A stretch of DNA of 64,000 nt from Glycocaulis profundi. GTDB lineage: Bacteria > Pseudomonadota > Alphaproteobacteria > Caulobacterales > Maricaulaceae. Below are positions 48,622 through 57,702 of this stretch, piece after piece (the stretch's first letter is position 1; each line of letters begins with the position of its first letter). The notes under the pieces are model-generated. The model was not told the DNA's origin and did no database searches. It worked only from the letters and a program-made list of their open reading frames with translations. A program made the translations under genes and the position numbers. The stretch covers positions 1-64,000 of the forward strand of contig VJOU01000018.1 in NCBI GenBank assembly GCA_007050995.1, in the 5' to 3' direction.

Positions 48622-50748
48622 TTACCAGCCTCCGACCCAGCTGACGTCGATGCGGAAGGCGCGCCCCTGTTCGGACACGCCCGCGAAGACGCGCTCATAG
48701 TCCTCGTCGAACACGTTGTGCACGCCCGCGTCGACGCGCACCCGGCGGTCGGCGAAGGGCCGCCAGCCGGCGTACAGGTCGAGCACCGCGTAGCCGTCGC
48801 GCTCGGCGTTGGGATCGGACGTGCGGGTGAAATCGCCCGCGAAGCCCAGCCGCCCGCCCAGATCCAGCGTGCCGGGCAGGACTTCGTAATCGGCGCGGAC
48901 CCAGCCCATCAGGGGCTGGAGCGAGCCGATGGGCGCGCCGGTGATGCGGTTCTCGCCGTCCACCTCATAGAGCGCGCCCGACAGGGTGAGCGGGCCGTTG
49001 GCATAGAGGGCGGAGACCTCGAACCCGCTCAGTTCCGCGCTCTCCAGATTCTCCGAGTAGGAGACGCCCGCCGAGCACGGCGCGAAGGGCGGGGCGAAAC
49101 AGGTGGGGTCGAAGGCGAAGTCCACGCCCAGATTGATCAGATCGTCCGCCCGGGTGCGGAACCACGCGCCCTTGACCTCCAGCCGGTCGTCGCCGGTCAG
49201 CAGGCCGCGATGAACGTAGCCCGCGCCGATCTCGACGGTTTGAGTGCTTTCCGGGCGCAGGTCGGGATTGGGGATGAATTCGTTGGTGATGAAGTTCGGC
49301 GCGCCCAGGATCGGGTGGGGCAGGGAGAAGTGCGTCCCGTCGATATAGAGCTCGTTCAGCGAGGGCGCGCGGAAGGCCTCCGCCCAGCTGGCGAACAGGC
49401 GCAGGCTGTCGGTGGGCGCATAGGTGGCCGCGAAGCGGGGCGAGAGCTTCTCGTCGCGGTTCTCGCCGCTGATGTCGCTGTCGGATTCAAACCGGTCCCA
49501 GCGCACGCCGGGCAGCAGGATGACCGTGCCGGGCAGGGGGCCGGCGGCGAACTCGGTCTCGGCCTGGGCGTAGGCGCCGTAGAAGGTGGTGGTGGCGGTC
49601 GGCACGCCGCCGCGGGAGCCGTCGGCGGTGGCGGAATCGAAGCCGGTCTGCTCGTCTTCATACCACTCGCCCCCGAAGGTCAGCGCCACGGGCAGGCCGC
49701 CCAGCGCGAACTCGGCGCGGTTTTCCGCGCGCAGGCCGGTGGTCTGCAGATCACGCTGCACGGTGCGGTCGGCGAGGGGATCGAACTCGTCCACCGCGCC
49801 CTCGGAGCGGTAGAGCGTGGCCTCGATGTTCACCAGCCCGGTCGCGGCGGGGTTGAAGCGCACGGTCCCGGCGAAGGTGTCGTTGGCGACGTCCTTGCGC
49901 ATCAGCGGGTTCAGGCCGTCCACCACCGCGTCGCCCTGGCCGTTGTTGGGCTCCAGCACGTCATTGCGGAAGCTCATCCAGCTGCCTGAGACGGTCAGTT
50001 CCTCGGTCAGGCGCAGCTCGCCGCCCAGCAGGGTGGAGACCAGCTCGTCGTCGGACGGCAGGTCGTCGCCCGAGCCCAGCCTTATGTCGCCTGACTGGCG
50101 CGCGGTGACCGCCGCGATGCCCGAGGCCATGTCATTCCGGCCGAACACCGCCAGCGAGCCGCGGGTCTCTTCGTTGCCCGAGCGATACCCGACCGAGGCG
50201 CGCGCGCCGAAGGTCTCGCCGTCGGCGAGGAAGTCTTCGGCATTGGCGGTCTCGAACGCGATCACGCCGCCCGAAGCGCCCGAGCCGTACAGCGCCGAGG
50301 CGGGGCCTCGCACGGTCTCCACCCGCGACAGCAGGCCCGGATCGAGGAAGAGCACGCCGTCATGGGCGCTGGCGTAGTTTTGGCGCGCGCCATTGAGCAG
50401 CAGGGTGACGTTCTGGCGCGACAGACCGCGCATGGACAAGGTCTGGCCGGTCCGCCGCGGGCCGCCGGAGACCTCCATGCCGGGCACGTCCCGCAGGGTG
50501 TCGGCGAGGTCGGACGGGCGCTCGATCTCGAGCTGTTCGAGGCTGATCACCGAGGTCAGGCCCGGATAGTCGAAATTGCTCAGATTGGTGCGGGTGGCGC
50601 GCACCACGATCACTTCGCTGGTCTCCGATCCCGGCTGGGCGTCGGTCAGGCTGGCGTCGGTGTCGGCATGGGCGGGCGCGGCGGCGAGCGCGGCGGCCCC
50701 GGCCAGAAGCGCGGTCCGGAGGCGGAGCGGGGAGGCGGTGAAAGCCAT
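48622..50748 (-). CDS. TonB-dependent heme/hemoglobin receptor
   Basis: The 708-residue protein starts at 50748 with a signal peptide (LRTALLAGAAALAAAPAHA). The plug follows (VIVVRATRTNLSNF, MRGLSRQNVTLLLNGAR, RVETVRGPASALYGSGASGGVIAF). In the barrel, the FRAP box (FRAPSLNELY) and NPDL box (NPDLRPES) flank two histidines (GTHFSLPHP), the known signature of heme receptors such as HemR. It should bring heme into the periplasm using TonB energy. Fur-like sites and a divergent DUF6607 lipoprotein gene lie upstream, consistent with iron control. Confidence 0.9.
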   Translation of the reverse strand: MAFTASPLRLRTALLAGAAALAAAPAHADTDASLTDAQPGSETSEVIVVRATRTNLSNFDYPGLTSVISLEQLEIERPSDLADTLRDVPGMEVSGGPRRTGQTLSMRGLSRQNVTLLLNGARQNYASAHDGVLFLDPGLLSRVETVRGPASALYGSGASGGVIAFETANAEDFLADGETFGARASVGYRSGNEETRGSLAVFGRNDMASGIAAVTARQSGDIRLGSGDDLPSDDELVSTLLGGELRLTEELTVSGSWMSFRNDVLEPNNGQGDAVVDGLNPLMRKDVANDTFAGTVRFNPAATGLVNIEATLYRSEGAVDEFDPLADRTVQRDLQTTGLRAENRAEFALGGLPVALTFGGEWYEDEQTGFDSATADGSRGGVPTATTTFYGAYAQAETEFAAGPLPGTVILLPGVRWDRFESDSDISGENRDEKLSPRFAATYAPTDSLRLFASWAEAFRAPSLNELYIDGTHFSLPHPILGAPNFITNEFIPNPDLRPESTQTVEIGAGYVHRGLLTGDDRLEVKGAWFRTRADDLINLGVDFAFDPTCFAPPFAPCSAGVSYSENLESAELSGFEVSALYANGPLTLSGALYEVDGENRITGAPIGSLQPLMGWVRADYEVLPGTLDLGGRLGFAGDFTRTSDPNAERDGYAVLDLYAGWRPFADRRVRVDAGVHNVFDEDYERVFAGVSEQGRAFRIDVSWVGGW

Positions 50749-50766
50749 TGCGTGCAGGTTCCCTCT

Positions 50767-50788
50767 TGCAAATAGTTCGCATTTGCGA
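50767..50788. promoter_or_regulatory. Fur-box-like inverted repeat at the heme receptor promoter
   Basis: GCAAAT (50768-50773) and ATTTGC (50781-50786) form an inverted repeat around AGTTCGC. The pattern TGCAAAT..TTCGCATTTGC resembles iron-regulatory (Fur) operators. It is 19 nt from the receptor ATG. Confidence 0.5.
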
Positions 50789-50823
50789 GATTGAATGGAC
50801 CAGCGGAATTCAGAACGCAAGTC

Positions 50824-50843
50824 AGAATCATTCGCATCTTGCA
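50824..50843. promoter_or_regulatory. Second Fur-box-like site in the divergent region
   Basis: AGAATCATTCGCATCTTGCA shares the core ATTCGCAT.TTGC with the site at 50767-50788 (GTTCGCATTTGC). It lies midway between the two divergent genes, so it could control both. Confidence 0.45.
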
Positions 50844-50949
50844 GTTCGTCCTTCCGCCCTCTCGTGCTCCGCGGGGGCCGTGGCCCCCGTGCGGGGAAGT
50901 TGTTTGACCGCGCCCGGACGGCGCGACGGAAAATTGGGGAATGAGACAG

Positions 50950-51954
50950 ATGAGCATCACCGGATACGCGATGGCGGGGGCCGCCGCCGCGGCGATGGCG
51001 CTGGCGGGCTGCGCCAGCACGGGCACGCAGGGGGCGCTGGCCGCCGGGGGCGCCGCGCCCGCCGCCGCCGAGATGCGCAGCGCCGCGCAGGTCGAGGCCG
51101 ACCGGCAGGCGATTCTCGCCATGGTGGGCGAATACGACGTCACCTTCGACTTCACCGAGACCGTGCCGATCGCGGCGGGCTATGACCTCGCCGAGGACAA
51201 GGTCACGCCCGCCCGCGAGGTGGTCTATGTGATCGCGGACGAGCCGGGCTTCATCTCGCTGCAGCACCTGCTTCTGGTGGGCGAGCGGTCCGATCCGATG
51301 GTGATCAAGCACTGGCGTCAGGACTGGGCCTATGAGCCGTCCCGCCTGATGGCCTATCGCGGCTTCAACCGCTGGGACATGACGGACGTGGACCCCGGCC
51401 AGGCCGCGGGCGCGTGGTCGCAGACGGTCTATCAGGTGGACGATTCCCCCCGCTATGCCGGGATCGCGCGCTGGGAGCACGCCGACGGCGCCTCGACCTG
51501 GGATCCGGCGGTGTCCTGGCGGCCCCTGCCGCGGCGCGACGCGACCACGCGGGACGATTATGACGTGATCGCCGCGGTCAACCGGCACACGGTGCTCGAA
51601 TGGGGCTGGACCCACGAGCAGGACAATTCAAAGCTCGTCCTGCGCGACGGCGCCGAGCGCGAGCTGGTCCGCGAGCACGGCATCAACACCTATCGCCGCG
51701 CGTCGCTGGAAGGCGCCGGGAACGCCGAGCGCTACTGGGCCGCTACCGAAGGCTACTGGGCGATGGTCCGGGACGCCTGGGACGGGATCATGGCCGCCCC
51801 CGCCTTCACCGTCGAGGACGACGCGGAAGGCACCATGCTCTACGGGCCGGTGCTGAACGAAGGCCAGGCCGTGTTCATGGGCGGCAAGGACGTGGACGCG
51901 GCGTTCGCGGATGCCCTGGCGATCATCGAGCGGCAGGTGGAGACGGTGCGGTAG
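50950..51954 (+). CDS. DUF6607 family lipoprotein
   Basis: The 334-residue protein starts at 50950, with GGGGA spaced 8 nt upstream; an ATG at 50941 is too close to it. A lipobox (MALAGC, Cys at residue 21) predicts a lipoprotein. The rest (~60-334) reads as a soluble domain rich in Trp and Tyr (HWRQDWAYEPSRLMAYRGFNRWDM, ARWEHADGASTWDPAVSWRPLPRR) that I recognise as DUF6607, often found beside heme-type TonB receptors. It may handle heme or iron at the envelope; this is inferred from position only. Confidence 0.85.
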   Translation: MSITGYAMAGAAAAAMALAGCASTGTQGALAAGGAAPAAAEMRSAAQVEADRQAILAMVGEYDVTFDFTETVPIAAGYDLAEDKVTPAREVVYVIADEPGFISLQHLLLVGERSDPMVIKHWRQDWAYEPSRLMAYRGFNRWDMTDVDPGQAAGAWSQTVYQVDDSPRYAGIARWEHADGASTWDPAVSWRPLPRRDATTRDDYDVIAAVNRHTVLEWGWTHEQDNSKLVLRDGAERELVREHGINTYRRASLEGAGNAERYWAATEGYWAMVRDAWDGIMAAPAFTVEDDAEGTMLYGPVLNEGQAVFMGGKDVDAAFADALAIIERQVETVR

Positions 51955-51987
51955 ACCACCATCTCCAAGGCGGCGGGGGTGGCGGCT

Positions 51988-52806
51988 CTAGACCTCCACC
52001 CCGCCCGCCAGCGTCTTCGCAAGCCGGGACAGGTCCTTCGCCGCGTCGCAGGAGGGCGAATGGACCGGCAGGGGGAGCTGGGCGCGGATGGCGCGGCCCA
52101 CATGGGGGTCGCGGCGGATGATGCCCGCCAGCGGCGGGGTGAAGCCCAGAAAGCTCTCGCAGGTCTTGGAGAACGTCAGATAGGCGGCCTCCGCCGAGGC
52201 CAGGTCGGGACAGTTGTTGACCGCCACGAAGGGCGCCGCGCCCTCGTCGCGCATGCGCAGGGTTTTGACGAAGGCGTAGGCGTCGGTCAGGGCGGTGGGC
52301 TCGTCGTTGATGACGATGACGATGTCGTCGGCAGTGGAGGCGAGGCGGACATTGGCGCGGTCCGCGCCTGCGGCCAGATCGAGGATGGTGCGGTCGTAGC
52401 ACATGGAAGCCGCGGTCAGGCCCGCCGCGATCCGGCCCACCGAGTTGAGGTCGAGGCTGGCCAGCGCCGCCGAGCCCGAGCGGCCCGAGATGACGTCGAA
52501 CCCGCCGCGCTTCTCCGCCCCGCCCATGGCCGGGCTGATCGCTTCGGGCAGGGTCAGGCGGCCGCCCACGATGGCGGCCAGGTCGCCGTGCGGGTTCAGG
52601 CCCAGCTGCACGTCCACATTGGCCATCCCCAGATCGGCGTCGACCAGCAGGGTGCGCTCGCCGCTTCTTGAGAAGGCCTGGGCGAGGGTGGCGGAGACGA
52701 CCGTTTTGCCCACCCCGCCTTTGCCCGAGGCGACGGCGATGACCGGGCCGCAGGCGCGGCGGGCGGCGGGCGCGAAATCCAGCGGCGCGGCGGGCAGGGC
52801 GCTCAT
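51988..52806 (-). CDS. flhG: MinD/ParA-like ATPase FlhG (FleN)
   Basis: The 272-residue protein has the deviant Walker A ASGKGGVGKT (~27-36), VDADLGMANVDVQLGLNP and DRTILDLAAGA, typical of FlhG. FlhG limits flagellar number and works against FlhF. It overlaps flhF by 4 nt. Against the family, the N-terminal DQA[ST]xLR activator helix that stimulates FlhF is not obvious; the first residues are Ala/Pro-rich. Confidence 0.85.
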   Translation of the reverse strand: MSALPAAPLDFAPAARRACGPVIAVASGKGGVGKTVVSATLAQAFSRSGERTLLVDADLGMANVDVQLGLNPHGDLAAIVGGRLTLPEAISPAMGGAEKRGGFDVISGRSGSAALASLDLNSVGRIAAGLTAASMCYDRTILDLAAGADRANVRLASTADDIVIVINDEPTALTDAYAFVKTLRMRDEGAAPFVAVNNCPDLASAEAAYLTFSKTCESFLGFTPPLAGIIRRDPHVGRAIRAQLPLPVHSPSCDAAKDLSRLAKTLAGGVEV

Positions 52807-53795
52807 GGCGTCTCCTCTTCAGGATCGTGGTTGAGCTCGTCGAGCAAAGCGCGGGCGAGCCTCAGGGCGGTGGCGGGCGCGAGGCCGGAGCCGATATAGG
52901 GAGAGGCGGAGATCTGGGCGTAGGCGAGCCCCGCCTCGCCCGGCCCCATCAGCGCGCCCAGACGGCGGGCGGAATCCAGCTTGGTCAGGACCGCCCGGCC
53001 CGCGCCGATGGAGGCGAACAGGGCGGAGGCGTCCTCCGCGTCGCCCGGCGCGATCCCGGCCTCGATCACCGCGACGATCTCCGCGTCAGCGGCCAGCGAC
53101 AGATCGCGCAGGGCTTCGAGCGCCTCGAGATCGAACGGATTGACCGCGGCTGTATCGATCAGGACGGGGGCCTCGCCCGCGCCGTCGAGCGCATTGATCA
53201 GCGCGTTGGCGTCCTCGGCGAACTCCAGCCGCACGCCCAGCGCCTTGGCGTAGGTGGCGAGCTGTTCGGCCGCGCCCGCGCCCCGGTCCGCGCCGATGAT
53301 CAGCGGCGCCGCGCCCTGAGCCAGGGCGCGGGCGGCGAGCTTGGCGATCACCGAGCTCTTGCCCGAGCCGGGCGCCCCCGCGAACAGGAGCGGGCGCTGG
53401 GGGACGGGCTCGATGGGGTGGACGGCGTAGCGCGCGTCGATGGCCCGGGCGAGGGTGGCGGTGGCCTCCCCGTCTTCCAGGCTCATGGCCGATTCCATCA
53501 GCGCCTCGGCGGGCCGGTCGGCGATCTCGTGCCAGGCCAGCGCGCGGGCGATGCGGGTCATCGGCCCGTCGCCGGAGGATTTCGCCCGCTCGCGCTCGGC
53601 GCCGCGGCGCTCGATGGCGGTCTTCGGGCTTTCGGCGGGGGCGGACACCGAGGCGCTCTCGGCCGCCGCGCGCACCTCCACCCCGCCGTCCGGGCCGTCA
53701 TGGGTGGAGATGATGACCGCGTCGGGCCCCATCTCGCGCCTGACCGTGCCCATGGCCTCGGTCAGGGTCTTGCCGGTGAAGGTGCGCAGTCTCAT
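52803..53795 (-). CDS. flhF: FlhF-like SRP-type GTPase, divergent
   Basis: The 330-residue protein opens with the FlhF start (MRLRTFTGKTLTEAMGTVRREMGPDAVIIST, given here only as a description of residues 1-31), a variable middle and an NG domain. G1 is GAPGSGKSS, the GAxxEQL signature is AGAAEQLATYAKALGV, and G4 is LTKLDSARRLG. G3 is degenerate: DTAAVNP replaces DTAGR. FlhF sets the polar site of the flagellum; loss of G3 suggests weak or no GTP hydrolysis. Encoded after flhA and before flhG. Confidence 0.85.
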   Translation of the reverse strand: MRLRTFTGKTLTEAMGTVRREMGPDAVIISTHDGPDGGVEVRAAAESASVSAPAESPKTAIERRGAERERAKSSGDGPMTRIARALAWHEIADRPAEALMESAMSLEDGEATATLARAIDARYAVHPIEPVPQRPLLFAGAPGSGKSSVIAKLAARALAQGAAPLIIGADRGAGAAEQLATYAKALGVRLEFAEDANALINALDGAGEAPVLIDTAAVNPFDLEALEALRDLSLAADAEIVAVIEAGIAPGDAEDASALFASIGAGRAVLTKLDSARRLGALMGPGEAGLAYAQISASPYIGSGLAPATALRLARALLDELNHDPEEETP

Positions 53796-53818
53796 CGCTC
53801 ATGCCCCCCTCGGGCCGC

Positions 53819-55924
53819 TCACACCTGGCCCAGCGTTTTCAGCCGCGCGCTGGGATGGATCTCGTTCTGGCTCATCACGATGGTCTGGGGCCGGAAGCGC
53901 TCGGTCAGCGAGCGTACGTATGGCCGGATTCCGGGACTGGTGAGAAGCACGGGCACGTCGCCCGCCGCCCCCGCCCGGTCGAAGCCGTCGCGCACCGCGG
54001 CGACGAACTCGCGCAGCTTGGTGGGCGGCAGGGCGAGCTGGCGGCGGTCGCCATCCCCGATCATGGCTTCGGCGAAGGCCTGCTCCCATTGCGGCGACAT
54101 CGACAGGACCGGCAGCGCGCCGTCGGGCCCGCGGTTGGAGAAGCAGATCTGGCGGCTCAGGCGCTGGCGGACATGCTCGGTGATGGCGTCGAGATTCTGC
54201 GTGGAGCCCGAGGCCTCCGCGATGCCCTCGACGATCCCGGCCAGATCGCGGATCGAGACCCGCTCTTTCAGCAGGTTCTGAAGCACGCGCTGGATGCCCG
54301 CGCGGCTGATCTGCCCCGGCGTGATCTCCTCGATCAGCTTCTTGTGCTCCTTGGACAGCCCGCCCAGCAGCTTGTCGGTCTCCGCATAGGAGAGCAGGTC
54401 GGGCATGTGCTCGCGCAGCAGCTCGGTGAGATGGGTGACGAGCACCGCGGCGGGGTCGACGATGGTGTAGCCGCGGAAGGTGGCCTCCTCGCGGTTGGCG
54501 TCGTCGATCCAGGTCGCGGGCAGGCCGAAGGCGGGCTCCTTGACGTGGTGGCCGGCCATCTCGACCTGCCGCCCGGCGGGGTCCATCGCCAGCAGGTGGC
54601 GCATCTTCAGCTGGCCCGAGCCCGCGTCCATCTCCTTGATGCGGATGACATAGTCCTCCGCGGCGAGCTGCATGTTGTCGATGATGCGCACGCTGGGCAT
54701 CACGAAGCCGGTGTCCTGGGCCAGATTCCGGCGCAGGGCCTTGATCTGGTCGGTCAGGCGGCGGCCCTCCACGTCGTTGATCAGCGGCAGCAGGCCGTAA
54801 CCCAGCTCCACCTTCAGCTCGTCGATGTGAAGCGTCTCCTCGATGGGCGCCTCCTCCACCGGGGCGGCGGCCTGCTCGACTTCCTTCGCCTTTTCAGCCA
54901 CCGCGGCCTTGTCTCGTCGGAGCTTGGTGGTGGCGAAGGCGGCCGCGCCCGCAGCCACCCCCAGCAGGCCGAAGGGCAGCAGGGGCATGCCGGGCAGCAG
55001 GCCGATGGAGATCGCCGCGCCCGAGACCATGGCCAGCCCCGTGGGGTTGGCCGAGAGCTGGCCGAACACGGCCTTGTCCGCCTCGCCCTCGACCCCGGCC
55101 TTGGAGACCAGAAGGCCCGCGGCCAGCGACACGATCAGGGCGGGGATCTGGGAGACCAGACCGTCGCCGACGGTCAGGGTGGAATAGGTGTCCGCCGCCG
55201 CGCCGAAGGGCATGCCCGACTGGGCCACGCCGATGATCATGCCGCCGATCAGGTTGATGGAGGTGATCAGGATGCCCGCCACCGCGTCGCCGCGCACGAA
55301 CTTGCTGGCGCCGTCCATGGCCCCGAAGAAGTTGGACTTGTCCTCGAGCTCCTTGCGCCGGGTCTTGGCTTCGTCCTCGGTGATCAGGCCCGCGCTGAGA
55401 TCGGCGTCGATGGCCATCTGCTTGCCGGGCATGGCGTCCAGGGTGAAGCGCGCGGCGACCTCCGCGATGCGGCCCGAACCCTTGGTGATGACCACGAAGT
55501 TCACGATCACGAGGATGATGAACACGATGATGCCGATGACGAAATTGCCCTGCATCACGAAGTCGCCGAAGGCCTGGATCACGTCGCCCGCCGCGTCCGT
55601 GCCCTGACTGCCTTCGGATAGGATCAGGCGCGTGGACGCCACGTTCAGGCCCAGCCTGAGCATGGTCGCGATCAGCAGGATGGCGGGGAAGGCGGTGAAT
55701 TCCAGCGGCGTCTTGATGAACAGCGCCGTCATCAGGATCAGCACCGAGAAGCAGATCGACACCGCCAGCAGGATGTCGAGCATCCCCCGCGGCATGGGCA
55801 GCAGGAGCATCACCAGGATGCCCAGCACGCCCAGCGCCATGAACACGTCGCCGCGCAGCAGGCGGCGGGCCCAGCCCTTATAGTTAATGCCCGAGAGCGG
55901 CGAGGAGGATGCGGCGTCGGCCAT
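53819..55924 (-). CDS. flhA: Flagellar export gate protein FlhA
   Basis: The 701-residue protein has about eight TM segments in the first ~330 residues (GVLGILVMLLLPMPRGMLDILL; FVIGIIVFIILVIVNFVVIT), the FHIPEP-type cytoplasmic loop (RFTLDAMPGKQMAIDADLSAGLI) and a C-terminal cytoplasmic domain that docks chaperone-substrate complexes. It is a core part of the flagellar type III export gate. Order flbD-flhA matches Caulobacter. Confidence 0.97.
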   Translation of the reverse strand: MADAASSSPLSGINYKGWARRLLRGDVFMALGVLGILVMLLLPMPRGMLDILLAVSICFSVLILMTALFIKTPLEFTAFPAILLIATMLRLGLNVASTRLILSEGSQGTDAAGDVIQAFGDFVMQGNFVIGIIVFIILVIVNFVVITKGSGRIAEVAARFTLDAMPGKQMAIDADLSAGLITEDEAKTRRKELEDKSNFFGAMDGASKFVRGDAVAGILITSINLIGGMIIGVAQSGMPFGAAADTYSTLTVGDGLVSQIPALIVSLAAGLLVSKAGVEGEADKAVFGQLSANPTGLAMVSGAAISIGLLPGMPLLPFGLLGVAAGAAAFATTKLRRDKAAVAEKAKEVEQAAAPVEEAPIEETLHIDELKVELGYGLLPLINDVEGRRLTDQIKALRRNLAQDTGFVMPSVRIIDNMQLAAEDYVIRIKEMDAGSGQLKMRHLLAMDPAGRQVEMAGHHVKEPAFGLPATWIDDANREEATFRGYTIVDPAAVLVTHLTELLREHMPDLLSYAETDKLLGGLSKEHKKLIEEITPGQISRAGIQRVLQNLLKERVSIRDLAGIVEGIAEASGSTQNLDAITEHVRQRLSRQICFSNRGPDGALPVLSMSPQWEQAFAEAMIGDGDRRQLALPPTKLREFVAAVRDGFDRAGAAGDVPVLLTSPGIRPYVRSLTERFRPQTIVMSQNEIHPSARLKTLGQV

Positions 55925-55932
55925 TCAGACGA

Positions 55933-57297
55933 TCACGCCGCGCCCGCGCGGGTCTCGCCCGGCGCGGGGATGGTGATGCCCTGGTCGTTGTAGAGCTTGA
56001 GCTTGTTCCTGAGCGTGCGGATCGAGATGCCCAGGATGTTGGCCGCGTGCGTGCGGTTGCCCAGGCAGTGATCGAGCGTGTCCAGGATCAGGTCCTGCTC
56101 CACCTCGGCGACGGTGCGGCCCACCATGGTCTGGGTGGCGGCCTCGGCGGCTTCGGCGGCCTGACGGGCGACGCCGCCCGAGCTGGCGCTCAGCGAGGAG
56201 CCGTCGGGCATGCGGATGGCGTCCGGCCCGATCTCGGGGCCGTCCGCCATGAGCACGGCGCGGTGCATGGCGTTTTCCAGTTCCCGGACGTTGCCCGGCC
56301 ACTGGCGCGAGGCGATCTGGGCCTTGGCGGGCTCGGACAGGGGCCGGTGCTCGATGCCGTTGGCCTTGGCGTATTTCTTCAAGAAGTGCTCGGCCAGCGC
56401 CAGCGCGTCCTTGGGCCGCTCGCGCAGGGGCGGCAGGGCGAGGTTCACGACATTGAGCCGGAACAGCAGGTCTTCGCGGAACACGCCCTCGCGCACGGCC
56501 TTCTGAAGGTCGCGGTTGGAGGTGGCGATCACGCGGATGTCCACCTTCACGGGCGCGGTCCCGCCCACCCGGTCGATCTCGCGTTCCTGCAGGGCGCGCA
56601 GCAGCTTGGCCTGCAGCCGGGCGTCCATCTCGGTGATCTCGTCGAGCAGGAGGGTGCCGCCATGGGCCTCCTCGAACTTGCCCACGCGCCGGGCCACCGC
56701 GCCGGTGAAGGCGCCCTTCTCGTGACCGAACAGCTCCGATTCCAGCAGGTTCTCGGGGATGGCCGCGCAGTTGACCGAGACGAAGGCCTTCGCCGCGCGC
56801 TTGGATTTGCGGTGCAGGTGGCGGGCCATCACTTCCTTGCCCACCCCGCTCTCGCCGGTGATGAGCACGGAGGCCTCGGACGGGGCGACACGCTCGGCGA
56901 ACTCGATGACCGACAGCATGGACGGGTCGCGGGCGATCATCGGGCGGTCGTCGTCCGACACCGCCGCCAGCACCGCGGCGATCAGTTCGGGATCGGCGGG
57001 CAGGGGGATGAATTCCTTGGCGCCCGCCCTTATGGCGTCAGCCGCCGCGCTGGGCCGGGGGTTCACCCCGCACGCGACGACCGGCACGGTGATGTGCTCG
57101 GCGGCGTTCGCCGCCAGCAGCGCGCCGATGTCCAGGCTGAGGTCGACCAGCAGCAGGTCCGCCCCGCGCCCGGCCCTGAGATAGGCGGTCGCCTGGTCGA
57201 GGGTGTCCACCTGGGCGACCTTCGCGCCCCGGTCCATGGCGATCTTGGTCGCCGTGGTCGAGTGGCCTCCCAGAGGTCCGACGATAAGCACGCGCAT
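55933..57297 (-). CDS. flbD: Sigma54-dependent flagellar regulator FlbD
   Basis: The 454-residue protein has an atypical receiver-like N-domain (MRVLIVGPLGGHSTTA) lacking the standard acidic pair, an AAA+ domain with GESGVGKE, the sigma54 contact loop GAFTGA and GTLLLDEI, and a Fis-type HTH (NILGISIRTLRNKLKLY). Length and context match Caulobacter FlbD, which activates class III/IV flagellar genes with sigma54 and represses fliF, under control of FliX rather than phosphorylation. Confidence 0.95.
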   Translation of the reverse strand: MRVLIVGPLGGHSTTATKIAMDRGAKVAQVDTLDQATAYLRAGRGADLLLVDLSLDIGALLAANAAEHITVPVVACGVNPRPSAAADAIRAGAKEFIPLPADPELIAAVLAAVSDDDRPMIARDPSMLSVIEFAERVAPSEASVLITGESGVGKEVMARHLHRKSKRAAKAFVSVNCAAIPENLLESELFGHEKGAFTGAVARRVGKFEEAHGGTLLLDEITEMDARLQAKLLRALQEREIDRVGGTAPVKVDIRVIATSNRDLQKAVREGVFREDLLFRLNVVNLALPPLRERPKDALALAEHFLKKYAKANGIEHRPLSEPAKAQIASRQWPGNVRELENAMHRAVLMADGPEIGPDAIRMPDGSSLSASSGGVARQAAEAAEAATQTMVGRTVAEVEQDLILDTLDHCLGNRTHAANILGISIRTLRNKLKLYNDQGITIPAPGETRAGAA

Positions 57298-57323
57298 GGG
57301 TCAGCTCCCTTCGGCAGCGAGCG

Positions 57324-57689
57324 TCAGCTCGCGTCCCCGTCCTTGATGATCTCGGTCATGGTCACGCCCAGCCGGTCGTCCACGACCACCACCTCGCCGC
57401 GGGCGACCAGGCGGTTGTTCACGTAAATGTCGATGGCCTCGCCGACCTTTCGGTCCAGCTCCAGCACCGATCCCGCGGTCAGCCGGAGCAGCGAGTTCAC
57501 GTCCACATGGGCCTTGCCCAGCACCGCGGAGATGTTCACCGGAACGTCGAAGACGGGCGCCAGATCGACCGCAGTGCGGGCCTCCTCCTCGATCAGCGAG
57601 GGCGAGGCGGGCGGCGCGGCCGGGGCCGGCGGCTGCTCGCCGCCGTCCTTGTTGCCCAGATCGGGCAGGTCCAGATCGTTGTCGCTCAT
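57324..57689 (-). CDS. fliN: Flagellar motor switch protein FliN
   Basis: The 121-residue protein has a short acidic/proline N-terminus and the conserved SpoA domain (VFDVPVNISAVLGKAHVDV, LDRKVGEAIDIYVNNRLVARGEVVVVDDRLGV). It forms the bottom of the C-ring and takes part in export and switching. Between fliH and flbD as in Caulobacter. Confidence 0.95.
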   Translation of the reverse strand: MSDNDLDLPDLGNKDGGEQPPAPAAPPASPSLIEEEARTAVDLAPVFDVPVNISAVLGKAHVDVNSLLRLTAGSVLELDRKVGEAIDIYVNNRLVARGEVVVVDDRLGVTMTEIIKDGDAS

Positions 57690-57702
57690 CGCTCAGCCTT
57701 CC

